From Paenibacillus uliginis N3/975 (GTDB taxonomy: Bacteria > Bacillota > Bacilli > Paenibacillales > Paenibacillaceae): a stretch of DNA of 55,625 nucleotides. Shown here piece after piece: positions 48,907 to 55,625 of the stretch. The stretch lies in contig NZ_LT840184.1 in the NCBI RefSeq assembly GCF_900177425.1, positions 6,173,233 through 6,228,857 of the forward strand. Direction: 5' to 3'. The notes under the pieces were generated by a model that saw only the letters and a list, made by a program, of their open reading frames with translations, was not told the origin of the DNA and ran no database searches. Position 1 is the stretch's first letter. Each line of letters opens with the position of its first letter. A program made the translations under genes and the position numbers.

Positions 48907-50187
48907 CTATTTCTTTGGTTCAATAACACTTACATTTCTCATGTATGGGCGCAGCACTTCTGGAATGATAACACTGCCGTCAGCTTGTTGATAATTTTCC
49001 AGAATAGCAGCTACTGTTCTACCCACAGCGAGTCCAGATCCGTTCAACGTGTGTACAAACTCTGGTTTCGATTTCGGTTCCGGACGGAAACGGATATTGG
49101 CGCGGCGAGCTTGGAAATCGCCTATATTCGAACATGAGGAAATTTCACGATATACACCGCTCTCCGGAAGCCATACCTCCAGGTCGTATGTTTTCATGGA
49201 GCCAAAGCCCATATCCCCGGTACACAATACAAGCACACGGTATGGGAGATTCAGCAGCTGAAGAACGCGCTCCGCATCAGCTGTCATTTGCTCCAGCTCA
49301 TCAAAGGATGAGTCCGGATGCACAATCTTCACCATCTCCACTTTGTTGAACTGGTGCTGACGAATAAGGCCGCGTGTATCGCGTCCTGCCGCCCCAGCCT
49401 CTGAACGGAAGCAAGAGCTGTAAGCTACATATCTTTTAGGGAGATCCTCTGTGTTCAAAATCTCTTCGCGGTGATAGTTCGTTACAGGAACCTCTGCCGT
49501 CGGAATGAGATAATAATCAGAGTCATCCAGCTTAAAGAGATCCTCTTCAAATTTAGGAAGCTGACCTGTACCGTACAGGCTGTCCCGGTTGACGATATAT
49601 GGAGGCAGCATTTCTTCATAACCGTGCTCACTATGAAGATCCATCATGAAGTTGATCAATGCACGTTCCAAGCGAGCACCTAGACCCTTATAGAACGTAA
49701 AGCGTGATCCCGTTACCTTAGCACCAGCTTCAAAATCGAGAATGTCGAGAGACTGAGCGAGATCCCAGTGTGCTTTCGGCTCAAAATCAAAATTTCTAGG
49801 CTCGGACCAGCGGCGAAGCTCTACATTTTCTTCCTCCGATGCTCCTACAGGCACACTTTCGTGAGGAATATTAGGAATCGCCGAACTGAGCTCGGAAATT
49901 TGGCTTTCCAGCTCGCGTACTTCTTCATCCATACCTTTAATCCGGTCTGAAACTTCACGCATTTCCAGAATCAGATCATCCGCATTCTCACGATTTTTTT
50001 TCAGCTTAGCCACTTCGGCCGACACGGTATTTCGCCGGTTCTTCAGACTTTCGCTCTCCTGCAACAGCTCACGGCGGCGTGCGTCAAGCTTTGGGAAATC
50101 CGCAATCAAATCAAGTGATTTGCCGCGGTTTTTCAGCGCTTCTTCCACACGGCTGTAATCACTGCGCAATATTTTCACGTCTAACAC
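48907..50187 (-). CDS. serS: Seryl-tRNA synthetase
   Basis: SerS is a class II synthetase that charges tRNA-Ser. The 426-residue protein begins with the long antiparallel coiled coil that grips the tRNA variable arm (about residues 30-100), followed by the catalytic core with motif 2 (FRSEAGAAGRDTRGLIRQHQF) and motif 3 (LNGSGLAVGRTVAAILENYQ). The GTG at 50187 is chosen because GGAGGG lies six bases upstream and gives the usual MLDVKILR start. The tRNA-Ser gene follows on the same strand. The 115-base upstream gap is too short for, and shows no trace of, a T-box leader. Confidence 0.95.
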   Translation of the reverse strand: MLDVKILRSDYSRVEEALKNRGKSLDLIADFPKLDARRRELLQESESLKNRRNTVSAEVAKLKKNRENADDLILEMREVSDRIKGMDEEVRELESQISELSSAIPNIPHESVPVGASEEENVELRRWSEPRNFDFEPKAHWDLAQSLDILDFEAGAKVTGSRFTFYKGLGARLERALINFMMDLHSEHGYEEMLPPYIVNRDSLYGTGQLPKFEEDLFKLDDSDYYLIPTAEVPVTNYHREEILNTEDLPKRYVAYSSCFRSEAGAAGRDTRGLIRQHQFNKVEMVKIVHPDSSFDELEQMTADAERVLQLLNLPYRVLVLCTGDMGFGSMKTYDLEVWLPESGVYREISSCSNIGDFQARRANIRFRPEPKSKPEFVHTLNGSGLAVGRTVAAILENYQQADGSVIIPEVLRPYMRNVSVIEPKK

Positions 50188-50270
50188 AGGAAACCCTCCT
50201 AAGTAAAACATCCATCGGTGTAACGAATTAATATTACTTCATTCTATATATTTTATTGAAAAATCAATAA

Positions 50271-50303
50271 AAAAACAAACTTGACCCTTAAAAAAGAGTC
50301 AAG
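50271..50303 (-). terminator. Terminator of pdxST
   Basis: On the minus strand CTTGACTC pairs with GGGTCAAG around TTTTTTAA, followed by TTTGTTTTTTT. It separates pdxT from serS. Confidence 0.85.
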
Positions 50304-50327
50304 ATGCTTTTTCAATAACCGAATTTA

Positions 50328-50912
50328 CTATTTTGCCGACAAGGCAGCATCCTTCACCATGTCTACAAAATACTGATGAAGACGGTAATCATCCGTCAAT
50401 TCCGGATGATAAGAAGCCGCGAGTAAGGCCCCCTGCCGAGCGGTCACGATCTCATCGTTAAAGGCGGAGAGGATATCCACACCTTCTCCAACTTCCATAA
50501 TCAGTGGAGCACGGATAAATACGGCGCGAACAGGTTCCTTTATTCCTTTTACCGCAAGTTCGGTCTCAAAGCTCTCCCGTTGGCGTCCAAAGGCGTTCCG
50601 GGCAACTTTGATATCCATTAGCCCCAAATGTGCCTCTTCGCCGTTGTCGATCTCTTTAGCCAGCACGATTAGACCGGCACATGTGCCGAATAAAGGTTTA
50701 CCCTTCGCCGAGAATTGACGTATCGCATCGATAAACCCATACTTACGCATTAGTTTACCAATCGTCGTGCTTTCGCCGCCTGGTATAATCAGACCGTCAA
50801 TCGTCTCCAGCTGCTCGATTCGTTTGATCGGAACGCCCTCCGCGCCAGCCTTAGTAATACTGCGGATGTGTTCAGCAACCGCCCCCTGAAGTGCAAGTAC
50901 TCCAATTCTCAT
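50328..50912 (-). CDS. pdxT: Pyridoxal 5'-phosphate synthase glutaminase subunit
   Basis: PdxT releases ammonia from glutamine and channels it to PdxS for vitamin B6 synthesis. The 194-residue protein has the class I amidotransferase triad: C78 in GTCAGLIVLA and the His-Glu pair in SYHPELTDD near 169-172, plus the PGGESTT oxyanion segment. It starts 15 bases after pdxS on the same strand, and GAAGG precedes the ATG. The two-gene operon ends at the terminator 50271-50303. Confidence 0.96.
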   Translation of the reverse strand: MRIGVLALQGAVAEHIRSITKAGAEGVPIKRIEQLETIDGLIIPGGESTTIGKLMRKYGFIDAIRQFSAKGKPLFGTCAGLIVLAKEIDNGEEAHLGLMDIKVARNAFGRQRESFETELAVKGIKEPVRAVFIRAPLIMEVGEGVDILSAFNDEIVTARQGALLAASYHPELTDDYRLHQYFVDMVKDAALSAK

Positions 50913-50927
50913 GCTGATCCTTCTCTC

Positions 50928-51809
50928 TTACCAGCCGCGGTCCGACATACGTTCGGATGGGGACAGCTTGGAAATTTCGATACCTTTCATCGGTGCACCC
51001 AGGTTCTTGGATACTTCGGCAATCAATTTATAATCATCAAAGTGAGTCGTAGCTTCCACGATCGCGCGAGCGAATTTTTCGGGGTTATCCGATTTAAAAA
51101 TACCAGATCCCACAAATACTCCATCTGCACCCAAATGCATCATAAGTGCGGCATCCGCAGGAGTTGCAACTCCGCCTGCAGCGAAGTTAACGACTGGAAG
51201 TTTACCATTCTCCTGAACACCTCTCAGCAGATCGTAGGATACACCCAGGTTTTTAGCTTCAGCGTACAGTTCGTCCTTGGACATGTTCTGTACCTTGCGG
51301 ATTTGGCTGTTGATGAAACGCATATGGCGTACAGCTTCAACGATATTGCCTGTTCCTGGCTCGCCTTTTGTGCGGATCATAGATGCGCCTTCCCCTATCC
51401 GGCGGAGCGCTTCACCCAGATCTTTAGCGCCGCAGACAAAAGGTACAGTGAAATCCCACTTGTCGATATGGAATACTTCATCAGCCGGTGTCAAAACTTC
51501 ACTCTCATCAAGGTAGTCTACACCTAACGATTCCAGAACTTTTGCTTCTACATAATGGCCGATACGAGCCTTAGCCATGACCGGAATAGATACAACCTTC
51601 ATTACTTCTTCAACGATGGTAGGATCAGCCATACGGGCAACTCCCCCAGCCGCGCGAATATCAGAAGGCACGCGCTCCAGCGCCATAACTGCTGTAGCCC
51701 CAGCCGCTTCAGCGATTTTTGCTTGTTCCGCATTCATGACGTCCATGATGACGCCGCCTTTTTGCATTTCTGCCATACCTCTTTTTACAGTAGCTGTTCC
51801 CGTTTCCAT
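50928..51809 (-). CDS. pdxS: Pyridoxal 5'-phosphate synthase subunit PdxS
   Basis: PdxS forms PLP from ribose 5-phosphate, glyceraldehyde 3-phosphate and ammonia in a 12-mer decorated by PdxT. The 293-residue protein is highly conserved: VKRGMAEMQKGGVIMDVMNAEQA, the Schiff-base lysine K80 in VMAKARIGH, and IRTKGEPGTGNIVEAV with the second active lysine. The end ISKLSPSERMSDRGW is typical. The ATG follows GGGAGG, and a consensus-like promoter lies at 51873-51901. The dacA-pdxS-pdxT-serS order is that of B. subtilis. Confidence 0.97.
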   Translation of the reverse strand: METGTATVKRGMAEMQKGGVIMDVMNAEQAKIAEAAGATAVMALERVPSDIRAAGGVARMADPTIVEEVMKVVSIPVMAKARIGHYVEAKVLESLGVDYLDESEVLTPADEVFHIDKWDFTVPFVCGAKDLGEALRRIGEGASMIRTKGEPGTGNIVEAVRHMRFINSQIRKVQNMSKDELYAEAKNLGVSYDLLRGVQENGKLPVVNFAAGGVATPADAALMMHLGADGVFVGSGIFKSDNPEKFARAIVEATTHFDDYKLIAEVSKNLGAPMKGIEISKLSPSERMSDRGW

Positions 51810-51872
51810 GTCCCTAGCCTCCCGAAATAGTCACTTATCTTGTTTTTCATTAAATCTATAATCTAACTTGTA

Positions 51873-51901
51873 ATTCTACTCCACGGGTAGCAAATAGGCA
51901 A
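51873..51901 (-). promoter_or_regulatory. pdxST promoter (sigma-A)
   Basis: The minus strand has TTGCCT (51896-51901), 17 bases, then TAGAAT (51873-51878), about 60 bases upstream of pdxS. Confidence 0.75.
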
Positions 51902-51923
51902 CCCATTTACTCGGAATTTAAGA

Positions 51924-51996
51924 AGAAATGACTTTATCGCCCTTTTCAAAGGGCGACGGCATTTCTGCGAGAAATATAAGCCAAGTATAAAATATA
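51924..51996. repeat. Multi-hairpin intergenic repeat, copy C
   Basis: The outer stem is AGAAATG (51924-51930) with CATTTCT (51960-51966), the inner stem TCGCCCTTT (51937-51945) with AAAGGGCGA (51948-51956), then the shared TTTCTGCGAGAAATATAAG and CCAAGTATAAAA. It abuts the dacA stop codon and fills the gap between dacA and the pdxS promoter, so it may form the 3' end of the dacA transcript. Confidence 0.8.
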
Positions 51997-53403
51997 TTAG
52001 AAAAGATTTTTAATCGATTCGAACAGGTCTGCAAAGAACTGCTGAATGGCTCGCAAAAAGAGCTTAAACCAGCCTGCTTTTTCGGTATCCTCATACGTTA
52101 CGAGATCTACGGTTTCCTTTTGGACGTTTTTCATACCCTCAATTTTATAAGTATAAGTGACCGTTCCTGCTTTGGTTCCCTTTTTGACAGGGGCTGTCAG
52201 GTTCTCATTGTCGATCTTACCTTCAAACGTAACACTGCTTCCGTCAGAACCCTTTGGTACCATAAAGCTGACTGGTTTGTTGGTAACGAGCTTGACCTCT
52301 GTTTCTTTACCTTTTTTTACGTCAACTGTTTCATATCCTTCAACAATTGTATTTTCATCAACAATCTGCTTGACTTCAAAGTTATTAAAGCCGTAGTCGA
52401 GTAATTTGCGTGTTTCGGTAAACCGTGAAGCTTTGGTCTCGGCTCCCATCACGACACTGATCAGACGCATACCATCACGCTCAGCGGTTCCTGCAAAAGT
52501 GTTCTTTGCTTCTTCAGTGAAGCCTGTTTTCATGCCGTCCAGTCCATCATAAGCAAAAGAGCGGAAGTTTGGAACATTTTTATTCGCTTCCAGCATCCAG
52601 TTCAAGTTAATAATGGGATCCTTATCACGCTCACGGAACTTAAACGATTGAATCGTTGTATATTTCGAAAATTCAGGATGTTCTTCCACGATGAACTTGA
52701 CCAATTTTGCCGTGTCCATCGCGGACATCACCGTTTCCTCTTCACCTTCCGGACGGTATTTCTCAGGCATGTCGGCACGGCTCAGACCGGTAGCATTGAT
52801 AAAATGAGCTGTTTTCATACCCATACGTTTCGCGTTCTCATTCATCATTTTAACGAATTCTTCCTCAGAGCCCGCAATATGTTCAGCCAGCGCAACAGTT
52901 GCATCATTCGCTGAGCCTACGGCCATAGCAATGTAGAGTTCTTCCACCGTATGCTGGTCATTCACAGCCAGAAATATACGAGAACCACCGCTCTTAGCCG
53001 CATTCTCTTTTACGGTCACGACGGTGTCCCAACTTAGATTACCCTGCTTTATTTCATGCTGCACAATATATTCCGTCATCATTTTTGTCATACTGGCAGG
53101 CGGGAGTGCGTTATCAGCATTTAACGATAGAAGTACCTGTCCCGTTGTAGGCTCCATCAGTACAGCCGATCTTACTTGTAGTCCAAGTGTATCAATGGAA
53201 GGAACTTTATCTGCTTTTGCTGTTTTAGTCGATTTCGCCTCTGTTGATGTAGTTTCCTTCTTCTCGGCGGTAGCCACCGTGACCGGTTCGGCAAGTGCCA
53301 GAGCAGGAATGGCGGAAAGACATAGTATATTCATAAGCATCACCGATGCTATAGTTCGTTGTACGATAGGACGTTTATTTTTCCTTACAGTCTTAGATTT
53401 CAA
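51997..53403 (-). CDS. dacA: D-alanyl-D-alanine carboxypeptidase (PBP5, DacA)
   Basis: DacA trims the terminal D-Ala from peptidoglycan stems. The 468-residue protein has a signal peptide (residues 1 to about 38), a Lys/Thr-rich linker, the penicillin-binding motifs S104-x2-K107 (ASMTKM), S164-A-N and K292-TG, a beta-rich second domain, and an amphipathic C-terminal helix (WFKLFLRAIQQFFADLFES) that attaches it to the membrane. The start is TTG preceded by GAGGGGAG. It lies between guaB and pdxS as in B. subtilis. An extended -10 (TGATAGAAT, 53449-53457) may be its promoter. Confidence 0.95.
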   Translation of the reverse strand: MKSKTVRKNKRPIVQRTIASVMLMNILCLSAIPALALAEPVTVATAEKKETTSTEAKSTKTAKADKVPSIDTLGLQVRSAVLMEPTTGQVLLSLNADNALPPASMTKMMTEYIVQHEIKQGNLSWDTVVTVKENAAKSGGSRIFLAVNDQHTVEELYIAMAVGSANDATVALAEHIAGSEEEFVKMMNENAKRMGMKTAHFINATGLSRADMPEKYRPEGEEETVMSAMDTAKLVKFIVEEHPEFSKYTTIQSFKFRERDKDPIINLNWMLEANKNVPNFRSFAYDGLDGMKTGFTEEAKNTFAGTAERDGMRLISVVMGAETKASRFTETRKLLDYGFNNFEVKQIVDENTIVEGYETVDVKKGKETEVKLVTNKPVSFMVPKGSDGSSVTFEGKIDNENLTAPVKKGTKAGTVTYTYKIEGMKNVQKETVDLVTYEDTEKAGWFKLFLRAIQQFFADLFESIKNLF

Positions 53404-53470
53404 TTGATATAACTCCCCTCTTAACTCAATAAATCGTTTGCTTGTTCTATTCTATCACAGGGGGGTTATC

Positions 53471-53512
53471 AAAAAAAGGACAAGCCGGATACATTTCAAC
53501 CGGCTTGTCCTT
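53471..53512 (-). terminator. Terminator of guaB
   Basis: On the minus strand AAGGACAAGCCGG pairs with CCGGCTTGTCCTT around TTGAAATGTAT, followed by TTTTTTT. It lies about 140 bases after the guaB stop codon; the space between shows no gene. Confidence 0.9.
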
Positions 53513-53650
53513 CTTTACGATCGGCGTTTAGGCTATCGCACTCTAATGGTTTATTCAAAAGATACTTGTATGTCCCTCATGCATTCACATAACAACCGAT
53601 ATTATTCATTATTTAGGTCATCTCGGGAACAGAAATGAAGCATCTTTATT

Positions 53651-55108
53651 TTATAACGAGTAGTTTGGTGCTTCCTTCGTGATTTGAATATCATGCGGAT
53701 GGCTTTCACGAAGACCGGCGCCCGTTATCCGGATGAACTGCGTATCATTGGTCAGCTGCTCCAGGTTTTCTGTTCCACAGTAGCCCATACCGGAACGTAA
53801 GCCTCCAATCAGTTGATGAATCGTGTCGGCCAAAGGCCCTTTGTAAGCAACACGGCCTTCAATGCCTTCCGGAACGAGCTTCTTGTCATCATCCTGGAAG
53901 TAGCGGTCTTTGCTGCCTTGTTTCATCGCAGCGAGGGAACCCATGCCGCGGTAAGCCTTAAAGCGTCGTCCTTGATAGATCTCGGCTTCACCAGGGCTTT
54001 CCTCGGTTCCTGCAAACATACTACCGAGCATAACGGCACTAGCGCCTGCCGCAATAGCCTTGGTAATTTCTCCAGAGTATTTGATACCGCCATCTGCGAT
54101 AATAGGAATGTTATATTTTCTTGCAACCGCTGCACAATCGTAAATCGCTGTAATTTGCGGTACACCGATACCAGCAATAACACGAGTCGTACAAATAGAT
54201 CCTGGTCCGATACCCACCTTAACGACAGAAGCACCGGCTTCAATCAGCTCTCTGGTAGCTTCGCCTGTTGCTACGTTTCCAGCTACAATGGTCAGCTGCG
54301 GATACAGCTCACGCAGTTTGCGTACAGCTTCGATAATATTGATATGGTGTCCGTGTGCGGAATCAACCGTAATCAGATCTACACCGGCTTTAACCAACGC
54401 TTCAGCACGATCAAATGTGTCTTTTGAGATACCGATGGCTGCGCCGACAAGTAATCGTCCTTGAGCGTCTTTGGCTGCATTCGGGAATTGAATTGCTTTT
54501 TCAATATCTTTAATGGTAATAAGTCCTTTAAGAACATTATTATCGTCCACAAGCGGAAGCTTTTCAATTTTATGTTTCTGCAAAATGGTCTCAGCGTCTT
54601 CAAGTGTCGTTCCTACGGGTGCTGTTACCAGGTTCTCGCTGGTCATTACTTCGCTGATCGCAATGCTGTAGTCATGTACAAAGCGAAGATCGCGATTGGT
54701 CAAAATACCGATCAGTTTGTTATCCTCGTCCACAATTGGAACACCCGATATGCGGAATTTGGACATTACGTTCTCCGCATCGGATACCAAATGATCCGCT
54801 CTCAGGGAGAACGGATTGGTGATTACGCCACTTTCAGAGCGCTTAACCCGATCTACTTCCTCAGCTTGTTGTTCTACGCTCATATTTTTATGAATAATGC
54901 CGATTCCACCTTCTCTGGCAATAGCGATTGCCAAAGGAGCTTCTGTAACTGTATCCATTCCTGCACTCATTAATGGAATGTTCAGCTTCACCTGCTCACT
55001 CAATCTCGTCGATACATCCACTTCCTTGGGCAGTACCACTGATTTTCTAGGAACCAACAATACATCGTCAAAAGTAAAGCCTTCCTTGCTAAACTTATCT
55101 TCCCACAC
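53651..55108 (-). CDS. guaB: Inosine-5'-monophosphate dehydrogenase
   Basis: GuaB oxidises IMP to XMP with NAD, the first step of GMP synthesis. The 485-residue protein has the (beta/alpha)8 barrel with catalytic cysteine C306 in GPGSICTTR, the flap region, and two CBS domains (about 95-205) inserted in the barrel. The GTG at 55108 gives the same opening as B. subtilis GuaB (MWEDKFSKEGFTFDDVLLVP), and GGAGG lies ten bases upstream; the frame extends 14 codons further without support. A strong promoter lies at 55213-55241. Confidence 0.97.
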   Translation of the reverse strand: MWEDKFSKEGFTFDDVLLVPRKSVVLPKEVDVSTRLSEQVKLNIPLMSAGMDTVTEAPLAIAIAREGGIGIIHKNMSVEQQAEEVDRVKRSESGVITNPFSLRADHLVSDAENVMSKFRISGVPIVDEDNKLIGILTNRDLRFVHDYSIAISEVMTSENLVTAPVGTTLEDAETILQKHKIEKLPLVDDNNVLKGLITIKDIEKAIQFPNAAKDAQGRLLVGAAIGISKDTFDRAEALVKAGVDLITVDSAHGHHINIIEAVRKLRELYPQLTIVAGNVATGEATRELIEAGASVVKVGIGPGSICTTRVIAGIGVPQITAIYDCAAVARKYNIPIIADGGIKYSGEITKAIAAGASAVMLGSMFAGTEESPGEAEIYQGRRFKAYRGMGSLAAMKQGSKDRYFQDDDKKLVPEGIEGRVAYKGPLADTIHQLIGGLRSGMGYCGTENLEQLTNDTQFIRITGAGLRESHPHDIQITKEAPNYSL

Positions 55109-55212
55109 CTGGGTTATTCCTCCTTTTTGTCGTCTTCCGGCGGACTTCAAAATCCTGTCAGAACTGGGCCGGACGGCATTTTCATGATTATTTTCAAAAA
55201 TATATTATTGCC

Positions 55213-55241
55213 ATCTTAGCAAAGGCCCTATAGGCTGTCAA
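55213..55241 (-). promoter_or_regulatory. guaB promoter (sigma-A)
   Basis: The minus strand has a perfect TTGACA (55236-55241), 17 bases, then TAAGAT (55213-55218). The leader of about 100 bases contains complementary GTCCGGC and GCCGGA segments that could form a hairpin; no purine riboswitch core was recognised. Confidence 0.85.
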
Positions 55242-55484
55242 GAAAAGAATAGGTCCTTTATATGGCCTCACAAAACGCTCTCGCTCAAGAGAATCTGTCT
55301 CCTGTGAATGGACATATCACTTATATTTCCCAAAATAAAGTGAAAACATCCATTAATACTTACTGAAGTGCTTCCTGAAATAAACATACGCGAAACGTCT
55401 ATCGACGTACCTCAATGAAGACAGACCGCACTTAGCAGTTGTTTTTCTTGCGAGATAAGGATGCTCTTTACTTCGAAGCTTATA
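55242..55484. other. Gap between guaB and the 5S gene
   Basis: This stretch contains copy 2 of the 42-bp repeat (55394-55435) and AT-rich sequence. No gene was recognised. The short TTTTTCTTGCGAGATAAG at about 55443 faintly recalls the shared block of the multi-hairpin repeats but lacks the stems. Confidence 0.5.
55394..55435. repeat. 42-bp dispersed repeat, copy 2
   Basis: This copy matches 27048-27089 at 37 of 42 positions with no gaps. It includes a small hairpin ACGTC-TATC-GACGT that is less perfect in copy 1. It is non-coding and lies about 100 bases from the 5S gene end. Confidence 0.75.
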
Positions 55485-55520
55485 CTAAAAAAAACCACTA
55501 TCGATTGCTCGATAGTGGTT
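55485..55520 (-). terminator. Terminator of the rRNA operon (after 5S)
   Basis: On the minus strand AACCACTATCGA pairs with TCGATAGTGGTT around GCAA (12 bp perfect), followed by eight T residues. It lies 14 bases beyond the 5S 3' end. Confidence 0.95.
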
Positions 55521-55533
55521 TCTCCGGTTGTTC

Positions 55534-55625
55534 GCTTGGCGACGTCCTACTCTCCCGGGACCCTTCGGTCCAAGTACCATCGGCGCTGGAAGGCTTAACG
55601 GTCGTGTTCGGGATGGGTACGCGTG
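55534..55625 (-). rRNA. rrf: 5S ribosomal RNA (3' part; 5' end outside the window)
   Basis: The minus strand reads CACGCGTACCCATCCCGAAC through GACGTCGCCAAGC, the conserved 3' three quarters of Bacillota 5S rRNA, with the loop-D and helix-IV segment GGACCGAAGGGTCC. About 92 of roughly 117 nt are inside the window. It is the last gene of an rRNA operon transcribed leftward from beyond the right edge. Confidence 0.97.

Noticed and set aside
50188..50327. T-box leader upstream of serS
   Set aside because: The gap is too short and holds only the pdxT terminator; no T-box core sequence was seen.
1..55625. Prophage, transposon or defence island
   Set aside because: No integrase, transposase, phage structural, restriction-modification or Cas protein was recognised; accessory genes look like ordinary metabolic, envelope and metal-resistance functions.

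Overview
The window looks like a chromosomal segment of an endospore-forming Bacillota, most probably Paenibacillus or a close relative. Evidence: sporulation genes (bofA, spo0F, a Kin-type sensor kinase, a pbpG-type PBP), the Gram-positive large SRP RNA, an acidic RNA polymerase delta subunit, a B. subtilis-like gene order, and ydaO-type leaders in front of NlpC/P60 hydrolases. All calls come from reading the sequence and from family knowledge; no database search was run.

Both edges are ribosomal RNA operons on the minus strand. At the left edge are the tandem promoters and leader of an rRNA operon whose 16S gene lies outside. At the right edge is the 3' part of a 5S gene with its terminator. 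Most housekeeping genes are on the minus strand, which fits an origin of replication to the right of the window.

Two blocks that are far apart in B. subtilis are interleaved. The origin-proximal block forms the ends: guaB, dacA, pdxS-pdxT, serS, tRNA-Ser (right, about 48.7-55.1 kb) and SRP RNA, dnaX, ebfC, recR, yaaL, bofA, rrn (left, 0.2-4.2 kb). Between them is the ywj-ywi-ywh type block: rpmE, a radical SAM gene, rho, murA, fba, spo0F, pyrG, rpoE, argS-ywiB, speB-speE, pbpG and ywhD.

Accessory genes fill the middle, many on the plus strand: an S8 protease, a duplicated YiaA/B membrane protein, a TcaA-like zinc-ribbon operon, a DNA-3-methyladenine glycosylase, a cadC-cadA metal-efflux operon with two operators, an EEP-type phosphoesterase, a cytosine-deaminase-like amidohydrolase, a copper-amine-oxidase-N protein, an M1 peptidase, two NlpC/P60 proteins each behind its own candidate c-di-AMP riboswitch, a GNAT protein, a cytochrome c, motAB, a pseudouridine synthase and a sporulation-type histidine kinase divergent from tadA.

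The least expected signals are non-coding: a seven-member DnaA-box-like cluster between the kinase and tadA; three copies of a multi-hairpin element; a 42-bp repeat shared by the 3' end of the glycosylase gene and the rRNA-proximal gap; a 101-bp palindrome upstream of the argS operon; and a REP-like double palindrome before speB. I saw no CRISPR array, prophage, transposase or recognisable anti-phage system.
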